A DNA stretch of 64,000 bases, from positions 61,990,949 through 62,054,948 of the forward strand of contig NC_030383.2 in assembly GCF_001625215.2 (NCBI RefSeq), given 5' to 3'. A program made the position numbers and the translations under genes. Origin of the DNA: Daucus carota subsp. sativus (lineage: Eukaryota > Streptophyta > Magnoliopsida > Apiales > Apiaceae). The notes under the pieces are model-generated. The model did not search any database, had not been told where the DNA came from, and was given only the letters and a program-made list of their open reading frames with translations. Shown here piece after piece: positions 40,375 to 52,219 of this stretch. Every line of letters starts with the position of its first letter. Position 1 is the stretch's first letter.

Positions 40375-41210
40375 TGAATGCAATAAATTATAATAATTTA
40401 TCAAGTATATTATTTTTTTAATCTTATTTTGTAAGTATATTATATTCTCTCAAATTTTTCAAATATACTTTTTTTTTTAATCTTATTTGTAAATATACTA
40501 AATTCAACTTTTCATTTCTTTATTACTTGTCGCTCTTCTCTCTTCTCTTCTCTCTCTCACTCTTTTTAAATCCGAGTCAAGTTGCGTCAAATCCATACTA
40601 TCATATCGGAGCTCCGGCAAAAAGAAGTCACCAGAGAAATCTCATCACCACAAGACCTATGATGAGAGCTGTCGGGACGAGAATGGGCTGAAAATAATAA
40701 AGACCGGGGTGATCACCGCGAGACGGTGATGCCAGCGAGGAATAAGAGGGTGCCGCCGATGGGAGGAGGGTGGAGGACAGAGAGTTAATGTTGTGTTTTG
40801 ATTTTGGGGTTTAAATTGGAAGCATGCTCGAAAGGGAGGGGCTGGAGATATAATGTCGGAGGTTTGCGGTGGGAGTTGTTTTGCGACGGAGTTGGTGAAA
40901 TAACGGGATATATCTCTAGTTGAAAGCTTGCGTAGGTCGTGTTATTGTTTTTACTGACCTCGCATGGATACATATATTTCATCATTTGCAATCAATTGCA
41001 ACTTATTATTCAACTAAATCTGATTTTCAAAGGTATTTTACAAAATTACATTTCTGGTTGCATATAGTTATTAGCAGTTACAGATATGTCCGCATATGCA
41101 ACCATGGTATTTTTGCTAAAATTTTCAGAAATATAGTATTTCTGTGATTTGTTTTGAAAATTGACAGTATTTTTGCAATTTTTTTTTAAAACTTGGTTAT
41201 GTATAAAAAA
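40375..41210. mobile_element. Possible MULE-like element with a GC-rich interior
   Basis: The left part repeats AAGTATATTAT..TTTTTTTAATCTTATTT; the right part, read inverted, repeats AAAAATAC units and TTGCAA hexamers like the MULE at 29230. Between them, 40560-40910 is GC-rich and gene-like without an open frame. I could not fix the ends or a duplication. Confidence 0.3.
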
Positions 41211-42146
41211 AATCTTATAATATTGAATTTGTATGTGTTTTTTATCTACTTAAATTTAAAATTATTTATAATATAGTGGGGACGCTAAATATCTTAAATA
41301 TTAGTTTGCACTTCTCATTTTAAAATTTTTAAAATCGATAAAAACTATCTGATATACTAAAATAATTAATTTTATAAAATAATAATATCATTAAAAATCA
41401 ATTTTATAATTCAAACAATTAAAATCATGATCTATTACATATTTTTCCTATTTAAAAAATTATCCTGAGAATCCTCAATTTCTATAAGGTTTTCTCCATA
41501 TTTGATTTATAAAACTCGACCGATTGTTAAATACATTTCTTGTATTTGATATAAGGATTTTAATATATTAAATATCATTTTATTATCTCAATTAATTATT
41601 ATTATCCTATCTGATTTATGCATACAAAAACGAAAAATCTCCTACAAACAAAATTTGTGTCACCTTTAACTGTGTCTGTGTCTGTGTCTGAACAACACTA
41701 TTGCTTAATATCCTCGGCGTCATCTTTTCTCCGGCAAATCATCGCCGTGCCCATCTCATTTCTGCCGTGAGTTTAAATATTCGTTTTCTATATGCGTTTG
41801 TTCTTTGTAGTCAAGGTAAAAAATGACCCATCACACTTGTTTGATAAAATGCCTCAGTGAGGAGTAAAATTTGTAAATTATCCACTAAAATGATAAATTG
41901 GGTGAATTTGCTTTGATTGATTTGTTTAATATAAGTATAGTAAAAGGGCATTTTTGTATATATTATATATGGTTAAATGTTAGATTGTTGTTGCTCGTGA
42001 TTGGATGCTGTTGGGTTGATATATTTAATGCTAGTGTGTTTTGTGATTTGGTTTTCGAAAGAATGCTTAATGTTGTTGGTTGTGGTGCAGATTTTGATAT
42101 TGTTCGTATCGGGGTATAAAGGCTTAGTGTATAGTACTTAAAGCTA
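41211..42146. other. Promoter and leader of the PPR gene
   Basis: AT-rich to about 41640. GCC|GTGAGT at 41766-41770 and a GTGGTGCAG site near 42083-42091 suggest an intron in the 5' UTR. Confidence 0.4.
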
Positions 42147-44444
42147 ATGATGCTAATGAGAAGGCTGAGAGCAGTGTCTCGGGGTCAGTTCAATGTTTGT
42201 AATGTTTCGCATAGTTACATACCCGTGTCACGGTTGATTGTCCCGGCATTTAGTAGCTACCAGAATAGGCATGGATACAATAATTTTTGGCATTTGTTTT
42301 CAACAATGCACGGAACTATCTTGGTCCAGGCCAGAGATGCTGGTAAGATTTCTGAGGAGATGGAGAATGCACTCAAGGAGCATAGGTTTAGTGATGCGTG
42401 GGACTTGAACCAACAACACATGCAAATTGAAGGGTTTCCTAGGAAACATGTTGTGAACAATCTCTTAGAAGGGTTTGCGGAAAGTCTAGATCGTCAATGG
42501 ATTGAGAAGGCTTATGGGCTGACTGAACAAGCATTTGAGGAGCACAAGCAGAACTTGTTGCAGAAGGATACTTTAATGTATCTCTCTATAAATCTTGCCA
42601 AGTGCGGGTTGCATGTACCTGCATCAACTATTCTGAGAAAGCTTATAGATATGGAACATTTCCCCCCTGTGACTGCTTGGTGTGCTACCGTAGCTCATAT
42701 GTCACAGTCGTCTGATGGAGCTTACCTTGCTGCTGAATTGGTTCTTGAGATAGGTTACTTGTTCCAAGATGGCAGAGTGGACCCTCGCAAAAAGATAAAT
42801 GGACCTCTACTAGCTATGAAACCTAATACAACTGTATTCAGTGTTGTTTTGGCTGGATGTCTTTTATTTGGCACCACTAGAAAAGCAGAACAGCTACTAG
42901 ATATGATGCCTAGAATTGGTCTGAAACCAGATATTACCTTGCTGATCATCATGGCACATATTTATGAAAGGAATGGTAGAAGAGAAGACCTTAGGAAGCT
43001 TAAGAGGCATATAGATGAATCACACAATCTCAACGACATCCAGTATCGGCAATTCTATAATTGTTTGCTTTCATGCCAATTAAAATTTGGTGATTTGGAT
43101 TGTGTGTCTCACATGGTTCTGGAAATGCTGCAGAAGGCAAAGAAAGCACAAAATTCCATTGGTATTGCTATGCTGGCGTTTGAAGCTGCTTCAAAGGGTT
43201 GTTCAAAAATGAATTCTAGTGTACAGGTTATTGAAGAGGGATTGTGTAATGGAAAATTTGATCACCCAGAAAATCCCGTTTTATCTGAAAATCGGAACTT
43301 ATCTTTTGAACAATTTTATAGGGACCACAAGTTTTTAAAACTCGAGACTCAAACTAAAGAATTACTAGATGTAGTGTTAGTGAAGTTGCAGAAACAAGTT
43401 GATTTGCTTACAACTGAGCATGGTATCCTACGACCAACAGAAAGAACTTATGTGAAACTGGTCAAGGCTTTCTTGGAAGCTGGCAAGACGAAGGAATTGG
43501 CAGAATTTTTAATAAAGGTAGAGAAAGAGGATTCCCCAGTTTCCGTTGATGATTCAGCTTTTGTTCATGTCATAAATTCTTGCATTTCGCTTGGAAGGCT
43601 AGATCAGGCACATGACCTACTTGATGAAATGCGTTTGGCTGGTGTCAGAGCTAGTTCTTCTCTTTATGCATCCCTTCTAAAAGCCTACTGCAAAGAAAAT
43701 CGGGCTGCAGAAGTGACAGCACTCCTACGAGATGCACGTAAGGCTGGGATTCAACTAGATGCTACCTGTTACAAGACTTTAATCGAGTCACGGGTGCTAC
43801 AGGAAGATACTCAGGGCGCGTTAAAGCTTTTCAAAGAGATGAAAGAGTCGAAGATACCAAGAAGTGGTCATCCAGAATTTGATATGTTAATCAAAGGCTG
43901 TGCTGAGAGTGGTAATGCTGGGTTGATGGCTAAGCTATTGCAGGAAATAAAGGATGGACAGAAAGTGGATTGTGGAGTTCATGACTGGAACAATGTAATT
44001 CATTTTTTCAGCAGGAAAAGACTGATGCAAGATGCTGAGAAGGCTCTTAAAAAGATGTTGAGTTTAGGGCATGCTCCAAATGCTCAAACTTTTCACTCTA
44101 TGGTAACAGGGTATGCTGCTGTTGGGGGGAAATATGTGGAGGTTACAGAGCTTTGGGGAGAGATGAAGGTTCTTGCATTTTCCAGTGGAATGAAGTTTGA
44201 TCAAGAATTACTGGATTCTGTACTATATACATTTGTGAGAGGTGGTTTTTTTGCTCGAGCAAATGAAGTTGTGGAAATGATGGAAAGAGGGAAAATGTTC
44301 ATTGACAAGTACAAATACCGCACCCTTTTCCTAAAATATCATAAAACACTATATAAGGGAAAGCCTCAAAAATTCCAGACAGAATCTCAGTTAAGAAAGA
44401 GGGAATCAGCATTAACATTTAAGAAATGGGTGGGGTTGTCTTGA
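42147..44444 (+). CDS. Mitochondrial-type pentatricopeptide repeat (PPR) protein
   Basis: A single exon encodes 765 residues. The N-terminus (MMLMRRLRAVSRGQFNVCNV) is basic and acid-free, like a mitochondrial presequence. PPR motifs are recognisable from about residue 220: TTVFSVVLAGCLLFGTTRKA, then QLLDMMPRIGLKPDITLLI, and later FVHVINSCISLGRLDQAHDL followed by LLDEMRLAGVRASSSLY and YKTLIESRVLQEDTQGALKL. No E, DYW or SMR domain follows, so it is P-class. Such proteins bind organelle RNA. It resembles the Arabidopsis At1g03100 type by my recollection. Three possible ATGs lie in the first four codons. Confidence 0.93.
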   Translation: MMLMRRLRAVSRGQFNVCNVSHSYIPVSRLIVPAFSSYQNRHGYNNFWHLFSTMHGTILVQARDAGKISEEMENALKEHRFSDAWDLNQQHMQIEGFPRKHVVNNLLEGFAESLDRQWIEKAYGLTEQAFEEHKQNLLQKDTLMYLSINLAKCGLHVPASTILRKLIDMEHFPPVTAWCATVAHMSQSSDGAYLAAELVLEIGYLFQDGRVDPRKKINGPLLAMKPNTTVFSVVLAGCLLFGTTRKAEQLLDMMPRIGLKPDITLLIIMAHIYERNGRREDLRKLKRHIDESHNLNDIQYRQFYNCLLSCQLKFGDLDCVSHMVLEMLQKAKKAQNSIGIAMLAFEAASKGCSKMNSSVQVIEEGLCNGKFDHPENPVLSENRNLSFEQFYRDHKFLKLETQTKELLDVVLVKLQKQVDLLTTEHGILRPTERTYVKLVKAFLEAGKTKELAEFLIKVEKEDSPVSVDDSAFVHVINSCISLGRLDQAHDLLDEMRLAGVRASSSLYASLLKAYCKENRAAEVTALLRDARKAGIQLDATCYKTLIESRVLQEDTQGALKLFKEMKESKIPRSGHPEFDMLIKGCAESGNAGLMAKLLQEIKDGQKVDCGVHDWNNVIHFFSRKRLMQDAEKALKKMLSLGHAPNAQTFHSMVTGYAAVGGKYVEVTELWGEMKVLAFSSGMKFDQELLDSVLYTFVRGGFFARANEVVEMMERGKMFIDKYKYRTLFLKYHKTLYKGKPQKFQTESQLRKRESALTFKKWVGLS

Positions 44445-44955
44445 TGAAACTTAAGCACCCCCTTTGAAGGCTAAGGTTGTGAGCTAGATGAGTTAGAATT
44501 GGAGTAGGAGTAAAATTAGGTTTATATTCTTTTTCCGTGGTATAATGAAGAATCTAGACGATAAAGAGACTCTCGAAGGCCATCTGCTGCAAGTGCTCAT
44601 CTGTCGAGATTTTGCGAGTGATTTTCACTTCCCTGCAGTAAGTACTGTCTATGTTTAATTCAGTTTCTAAGGCTAGTATAAAATTTCTTCGTCTAGTTTA
44701 TAACAAATGGTGACATGCACTACAAGAAAAATGTAATTACAGTGATCGGTAGTTGCCAGTTAGCGGATCGATAACCGTGTCCCATTATACTAAATCATGT
44801 TGATTGATATATAAATGCAGTGGAAAATCTACATCAATGTGGGACGAGCAAATTAATATCAGATGAGAAACTATGGGACAAGTGAACTTACTGTTGCTGT
44901 AACTAACTTTTAAGTTCTCACTCTTCAAACACCTCGAACAAACCTATCTGTTCAA
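44445..44955. other. 3' flank of the PPR gene
   Basis: Probable 3' UTR, then spacer. CACTACAAGAAAA at 44718-44730 matches the usual terminal motif of CACTA transposons, but no second end was found. Confidence 0.45.
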
Positions 44956-46421
44956 GGGTCCTGGTCCCCAGCATATGATTGCTGGGGAGCCAGTATATAA
45001 AACACACATTCTCTATCGTTGGATGAGTTCACAGACGGCCTAGATTTAAAATATTTCCCACACATACAGTGCTTAAGAAGCGCTGTACGTCTATCATACA
45101 GCGCTTTTTAAGCGCTGTGTAAATTTTTTTATGCGTGCAGCGGTTTTTAAGCGCTCTAAGCACAGAATTGCTTACAGGCCTCTTGGAAGTGCTGTTGATT
45201 GGTGGACATTTGGGATTTTCATGTATGAATTGCTGTATGGAAAAACACCATTCAAAGGCAATGGAAACCGCGAGACATTGTTAAATGTTGTTGGCCAATC
45301 TTCAAAATTTCCTGATGGTGCATTCAGTTTTGCCGCAAAAGATCTAATCTGGGGTCTGCTTGTTAAGGACCCTCATAAAAGATTGGGGTTCAAACGAGGT
45401 GCTACAGAGATAAAGCAACGTCCCTTCTTCGAAAGTGTTAATTGGGCTCTCATTCGCGGCACTACCCCTCCCGCGATCCTTAGACCAGTTGATCTGTCAT
45501 GCTATAATCAAACATTAAAGTCATCTTTGTATTCTAATAACAAGGGAGCTTCAGACTCTGAAAGGTCTTCAGGTCCCTACCTAGATTTTGAATTTTTCTG
45601 GAGAAAGTTTAGCAGGAGAATTAGAGGTGTTACTCACATCAATTAATGAAAAGAATAAAAGTAGCTGAACTTTGTTGCTTGGCTGTGATTTTATTCTTCT
45701 TTTACATGTCACTGTTTTAAGATTCTTTATCAGTGTCTGTTTGCTGTTTCTCATTCCTTCTCACAATTTTTTTAAGATGTGGTCTCTTGAGCATGAGATT
45801 CTAGATGGACCCTGCACTCCTCTGATGTTAAACTAGAGAACGAGCAAAAGAAAATTGGAGACAGACAGATCAAGAAAAGTTCTGTGCTGGTGAGTGTGCA
45901 TTGTGAAATATCCTTTTACACTGATTGAAATTTGAAGCATGCAGGTCAAGGTCAAAAAGGAGCTTCATCTCATCTGTCTTTAATTTTGCCTTGGTAGTAA
46001 CTTGTTCAATTCAGTTGAATCAAATTCGCTTTATTTGTGCACTTGATTTTATGCTTTCTTCCAGGCTATGGTTCACTGCATGCATTCTTTTGTTTCCCTT
46101 GTGCCTCTTCCTAATATTATTTGTGTTTTCTAGTTCCTTGTGCTGATATTGTAGCATTCAAGGTGATGACCAGATTATGTAATTGAACCAGACCAAGTTC
46201 AAGTTCTAGAGTAGAATGTGACTAGATTATGCAATAGCTGTCTTCTTAAAAAGCGCTGTACAGGCCTAGAATTCTGTGCTTACAGCGCTCTTTAAGCGCT
46301 GTACACATAAAAAGATTTAGACGTACATGCAGGAATATTTTAAATCTAGGCTGTCCAACGGTAGAAAATGTGTGTGTTATATACCGGCTCCCCAGCAATC
46401 ATATGCTGGGGACCAGGACCC
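44956..46421. mobile_element. Pack-MULE carrying an AGC kinase fragment
   Basis: Long terminal inverted repeats begin GGGTCCTGGTCCCCAGCATA at both ends and run for about 200 bp, with CAGCGCTT..AAGCGCTGT motifs inside. The perfect 9-bp duplication TCTGTTCAA (44947-44955, 46422-46430) marks a Mutator insertion. The interior holds host kinase sequence (45175-45650) and further non-transposon sequence to 46235. No transposase is present. Confidence 0.9.
45131..45646 (+). pseudogene. Captured AGC (D6PK-type) kinase C-terminal fragment, chimeric frame
   Basis: The 171-codon frame begins inside the terminal repeat ([15 protein letters not shown]) and continues into [58 protein letters not shown] and [20 protein letters not shown]. 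That is kinase subdomains IX-XI of plant AGC-VIII kinases, which act in auxin transport. The ATP-binding lobe and catalytic loop are absent, so it cannot be an active kinase. The frame ends at a stop after [12 protein letters not shown]. Whether it is expressed is unknown. Confidence 0.85.
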
Positions 46422-46430
46422 TCTGTTCAA

Positions 46431-47398
46431 ATGATTTTACTGCAAGAGGTGCTTAGTACTTAGTACAGTATAATCTATGGTTCTTTGAGTGTTCACTTTT
46501 CACTCACTGAAAAGGTAGAAAGGCACTTCCACACTAATAATATCTCGAAATCCACGAATCATATAAATTTGAAGTCAGATTTGATTTTTGAATCATATAC
46601 TCAGCTTTGGTGAATCAGCTTTTGTGCTTGGATATTCTAATGGTCTAGTAATTTTCTCCAGTGTCCTCGACTTAAGGGTTCGTATTTTACTGTTATGCAT
46701 TCCAGTAGCTATTCACAATTGCGTATTAAACTTTGAGTTTTGTAGAGCTTCTGTCTGTCCTGAAGATGTATATGTATACAGTATACTCTTGTGAGTATGA
46801 AGTAGACAAATGCTGCCTAATAGTGCAAACTCAATTACTGTTCAAAAGAATGCTGCAGTAATTTTGTATTGTGTTGGATTTATACAACAGGTCAACAGCA
46901 TATAGCTGTAAGGTCTTGCTTCTTGGTTTTCGTAAACCGATTTTCTAGGAGTGCCGATGGTCACACACTAAATCTCATTAATACTAATGAGCTTCCGCAT
47001 GTACAGAAATCTTCATCAATATATTTTTTTTCATCTAATTAAAAGATGGTGTTACTGTGTGAAAAAGACCCTTTCATAAATTACAATTTGTTGGAGTCGA
47101 AACCGTCAAGTTTACAGAGAACCCAGTTTTAAATGGGTTTTTCTGTTCTTTAGTTTCTGGATAGGGTAGAATGTAGATAATGACCAGGTGAAAAACAATG
47201 GCACCATCTTTAGATTCTTTGTGTTTTTTTATCTACAGAAGCCTAGCACTAAAATTAGATGCATCTAATTATGTTCCATTGTTTGAGGCCTTGAGCATTT
47301 TCCAATGTTTCAACTTCTCCATCTTAAAAAAAAAATTCAGAATTTCTTTTTTGAGTTTCACAAAATCTTAATACTCTATCAATTCTCTGAGTAATATA
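46431..47398. other. Spacer
   Basis: No coding region, RNA gene or element ends recognised. Confidence 0.4.
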
Positions 47399-47400
47399 TA

Positions 47401-48296
47401 TTCCTTCCATTTCAAAATAATATTCATTCTAAATTTTTATACGTAATTTGAGATGTAAAGAATACACACTTCTACATATTCTTTTTCAATTTCCTTTCTT
47501 AATAGAAATTTAATTTTGTATTTTTTTTTTGAAAAAGAGATAATTCAATAAATTAACAATCATACGATATCTACAAGAATAATCAAGTCGAACAAATATA
47601 GAAGAGATTAACAAGCATGTCTTCGTACCCAAGATAATGATGTTGAAATTGACGATGGTGTATTTACAGATCTTTGCTATGTGTTCACTATCTTTTTCAA
47701 AAAATCCATTTGAACTATCAACCACAGTCCACAAATGTAATTCTCGAAAGACTTTTATCGATAAATCCAAACCAACTCTCACAAAAGGAGAGAAAAATCA
47801 CACACCCTCACCAGGGAGAGAAATCAAACTATAATTATAACAAACGAGAGAAAATCTAGCTGCAAACTAAAACAATTAGATTTGCACCACAAACCTACAC
47901 TAACTAGGAGATAAGATCCACTCACAAATTCAAAAAACCCTCTGGAAGCGAATAAGAATGAAAAAGCGAAAGTTTCAATGATATAAATCTAGAAATTTTT
48001 TGCCTAGAGAGAGATTTATTAAGAAAATAAATGAAACAAGCAAAAAAATCAAGAACAAGTAATTAAACAGAAAGATTTGAGGCTTTCCAGCAAAAAACCG
48101 GTGGAAGCCCCGTCAGAATGAAAATGAAAAAAGAGGGAGGAGGCGACTAGATAGAAGAGAGAAAAAAGACCGGGGTTTGCTCAAACAAGCTTATTCAGAA
48201 AAAAAATTTTGAAAAATAATATATAAAAATTGTTTTTCTTGCATATCAAAATACATGCAATAAACTAAAACGATTATTATCTTAAAATGAAAGGAA
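47401..48296. mobile_element. Stowaway-like element, probably with an insert
   Basis: TTCCTTCCATTTCAAAATAA on the left and inverted TTCCTTTCATTTTAAGATAA on the right are flanked by TA at 47399 and 48297. At 896 bp it is long for a MITE; the part 47520-48180 has a different composition and may be a separate insertion. A single worn end of the same type lies near 31055. Confidence 0.55.
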
Positions 48297-49077
48297 TACT
48301 AAAGTTTCACTTTGCATGATCTCAAAAAAAGTCAAATAAAGTAATTATTTTATCATGACCAGACATTTATTAAAGTTTAGATGCCTTCAGCCCAGATCAA
48401 TTAAAAGGCTCTGAAACAAATTACTACTACCAGTGACAATCTACATATGTTTAGCCCAGATCCATACGTGCTCGTGGCGGCCTGGCCCAATATGAAATAG
48501 TTTATAAGTAAATAATTATTCTGAAATCATCCTGAAGGAAGCACCATTCTTGAAGAGAAACACTTGCACAAATATAAATATTTCTGAACATCTCACACAC
48601 ACAGACAAGGAGAGCGTACAATAGACATTCTGTGCGATAACATGAGTCCAGCAACCCACTAAACCAATTTGATAACAGAATAATTCAAATCATGCAAGTG
48701 AGGACATGAGAAGTTAAATGGGAATTTTCACCAACTTTAACTTGACGATAGCATGTATGCATTAATATACAAGTACTTCCTACCGCGAGTTGAGATCAAG
48801 GAAAAAAAAAAGCATAGCACAATTATGAAAAGAAGAGCAAACCGAATTGTGCTAAACCAGCAGAAAAAACTGTACCAAATCCATAAAATCAACCATTTAA
48901 TACCTATCCTGAATGCTGAATCAACTAGAAAGCATTTGGATTAAATGCAAGCCAGTCGGAAAAATGTGCCAGCTTAGCAATTTTAAAATAGAAAAAATTG
49001 GTAACTAGGGACCAAATATATATGTATATATCTAAAATTTTTAGTAAAACCACCATCAAACTATGCACTTTCTTCTC
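48297..49077. other. 3' flank of the FLZ gene
   Basis: Spacer and probable 3' UTR; nothing else recognised. Confidence 0.4.
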
Positions 49078-50762
49078 TTAATCCACCACTTTCCGTTTTG
49101 CTGCTAACCTCTCCTTCATATTGTCCCCCATCATCTGGATCTCACGGCAGACAGTCTTGCAGAAGGCCTTCTCCCTGCATCGCATATAATTACCCAGATA
49201 AATTAGAACTGCATGACTGCATCTCTTGCAAATGAGTAACTTAAACTAAACATGTCAGAAGTAAAAGCATTTAAACTGAGCTATAAAATTACAGATCCTA
49301 ATATGATATTTGTATGTATGTGTGAAGGCTAGCCAACTCATATAAAGCATTGAGCTATCAGTCTCTAATCTGCCAGAAGTTAATATAATTCAACTAAATA
49401 ACAGATCTATATAACTACTGAAGCACATTATAAAGTGGCACATGGACAAATCAGAAGAACTAGTTTATCCAATATATCCTAGATAAAAAGAAAAATGTTT
49501 AATAAAACGCAAGATAGAAAATACGAACATAGAACGCAACATACCTAAACACAACTCATTAGGGACTTATCTTATCCAATTTTTATATTTTATACACTTA
49601 TCTTCCAAATACGAACAAGAAATCATGAATTATCTTCCGAATACGAACAAAAATCAGGAAACCTAATACACGGACCGAATATTCCACTATAAAACATCAT
49701 TAAAGTCGAAATCAAAAGAGGATAATAAAACGTCGATAAACAACTTCTCGTCCTCATAATAAATACGTTTTCAATAAATACTCACATACATTTACATATA
49801 CATGAAACAAGTCGATCACAGAGTATCTAATAATTAAACAACAAAAAACCTAATACGAATTTTTCTAAATTAGACTAAAAAATCACCGGCATTAAAAAGA
49901 GACAAAATTAAACATATAAACCATCACCCTGTCCATAAACCCTAAAAAATAAGTCAAATTAAATACAACAGCCATGAATCAAGTCACTCACAGAGTATCT
50001 ATTAATCAAATATCAAAAACCTAACAACAACAACAACAACAAAAATCATACACAAACACACATCATCATCATCGTAAACTATATTCATTTAACAAATACA
50101 CACATCACAGACATTGCCGCCGCAAATCAAGTAAAATCACAGATTAACTACTGATCAAACACCAAAAACATTTAAAAAAACACTCAAATTACATCCACAA
50201 TCAAGTCAAACAGAGAGTAACTACTAATCAGTCTCGATAAAACTATAATAAAACACACACACACACATCATCATCATCATCCTGACTATACATTCAACAA
50301 ACACTCACCTCACATACATCACGTCCACAAATCAAGTCGATCACAGAGCAACTACTTATCGAATAACGAAAACAAGACACATTTCTTTCCACAAAATTTC
50401 AGGAAAAAAAAATAAAACAAAAACACAAATTCTCACACACACATATAAAATCGAGAATTGCACCCTTACCTATACATAAAAACCGCACCATCCGCTTTAA
50501 ACTTCCTCTTACAATAAAAACAGTGCTCGAGAAAGCTTCCGATCTTATCATACCCGTCACGCCAGACTTCTACATTCGCCGGAGCCTCCACAGTGAAAAT
50601 CCTACTCGCTTGAGAGCTCGGCTCAATTTGCAATTGACTGAACGCATTCGGCATTGGCGCCACGCAGTACTGCCACGGCTGCGGCGTGGCGGCGACGTAG
50701 TTGATGACGTCAGTGTCGCCGGCGAGAGTGGAGGCGGTTCCGACGCGTGTTCGCTTCACCAT
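49078..50762 (-). CDS. FLZ (FCS-like) zinc finger protein
   Basis: Exons 50762-50470 and 49174-49078 (phase 2) encode 129 residues. The FLZ domain spans the splice: FLEHCFYCKRKFKADGAVFM then YREKAFCKTVCREIQMM, giving CxxC and CxxxC zinc ligands about 18 residues apart. FLZ proteins are plant-specific adaptors of SnRK1 kinase. The family signature Phe-Cys-Ser is Phe-Cys-Lys here. The tail KERLAAKRKVVD is basic. The N-terminal half is otherwise unconserved. The intron of 1.3 kb begins directly inside the domain, the usual place in this family. Confidence 0.92.
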
Positions 50763-51107
50763 TGTGGTTAATTAGGGATTGTAAGCAGCGGAATTAGGGT
50801 TTTGAAATTGGGGGGAGAGAGCGGGGATTTCTAGTCTTGGGTCCCATTGGTTTAATTTTTGGGCTCTTGTTTTGGCCTTTTGGGTCTCGGGCTTTTTACT
50901 GTCGAACGGAACGGTAAAGTATTTTTGGTGATGTGAATTGCTGTTTGATTTTTTTTCAAATCATCTTGTAAATATTAAGGATCTGATTTAAAATTGATAA
51001 TTGTTGTAAAATTTGTAAAAGGAAGTATAATTTTATAAAAGTAAGAGGGTGCAATGATTTAAAAATGATAATTGTTGTAATTTTTTTATAAGGAAGTATA
51101 ATCAATA
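50763..51107. other. Upstream region of the FLZ gene
   Basis: Promoter of the FLZ gene. A ~45-bp repeat (AAAATTGATAATTGTTGTAA and AAGGAAGTATAAT) occurs twice at 50990-51100. Confidence 0.5.
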
Positions 51108-52219
51108 TCATATATATTTATGTAAAGGAGAAGCCTGGGGCGTTTAGGTGGCGTCTTTTAGAGAGCTCCGTTCTATTTTTCTAATTTTTTAATTTTCTAA
51201 TTTTCTGAAATTTTTGGATGAAAAAATATCAAAAATAAAAACTGTATTTTTTAGTTTCGGATATATTGGAAGAAAGTTTCAAAACTACCTTTTTCAAAAT
51301 ATCAAAATCAAATCAGAATTTGAAAGTATCATCATTTTTTGGGAAAAGGCGTATATAAAAAACAGAAAGTATTTTTGATAAGCAGTCTTTTCTCAAATCA
51401 ACCCCCTATAAATTGAGGTCAGACTTCATAAAATTTAACATACACAATTTTTTTTTGAGTATTTGTCTTCTCAATCTAACACAATAATGAGTTAAACTAT
51501 GTTAGATGCTTTGAATGGCGATAGAGATAATTGGCTAATAAGAGTAAGAATTCGTCGGACGTGGGAGTCGACAAATCCAAACACGGGAGAACAATATAGT
51601 CTTGATGGATGAAAATGTCAATAAATTAAGTGTTAGGGATATATGTTTGTTTGTTATTCTTTTATAATGTTTGTTTTGTTCATCGAACATGTTTGTTGTT
51701 AATTTTTATATGATTTACTTTGTAAACTTGTATACAGGAAAAGATTATTCATGTAACACTTCCACAATATCTATTTGTTCGGTTCAAACACCTTTTAAGT
51801 GAAGGTTTTTTTTTATACAGTATAAGGTTGTTGCAACTTGCAATCAAGGGTAGTTATAGACCGTGATCTTATGAATTTAAATTGATGTTTTTGCGGACAA
51901 CCAATCCAAAAAAGGAAAGAATCACTAATAAACCCGTGAATGGATTGGAGTTCATACGTGCCCGAGATGATTAATGTTCGTACAACTAAAACATAATGTT
52001 TATCCCGATTATAGTCTAATTTTACAATTTTATATATTAATATTAGTATTGCATCGAGATGTTTATAAAATAAAATTTATTTTATTCAATAAATATTAAT
52101 TTTGAATAATTAATATAATTTTTATAAGCTGTCGTAAATTTAATTTATTTTATAAATATTAATATTAAATTATTAATATAATTTTTATAACCAACCGCAA
52201 CGCGCGGCTTCTCAACTAA
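51108..52219 (+). mobile_element. Helitron with an RPA-like fragment
   Basis: Starts TCATATATATTTATGTAAAG after an A and ends with the hairpin ACCGCAACGCGCGG then CTTCTCAACTAA before a T, giving a 1112-bp element with A^T insertion. It is the same family as 6666-8025 in the opposite orientation. A TATA motif (CTATAAATTGAGG) at 51408-51420 precedes the RPA-like frame. No Rep/helicase is present. Confidence 0.85.
51499..51612 (+). pseudogene. RPA1-like OB-fold fragment inside the Helitron
   Basis: A short frame reads MLDALNGDRDNWLIRVRIRR then TWESTNPNTGEQYSLD and stops. The W-x-(I/V)RVR-x-R-x-W pattern followed by GE..SLD is the start of the replication protein A large-subunit family. Plant Helitrons are known to carry RPA-like genes, so this is a remnant of the parent element. 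Confidence 0.65.
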
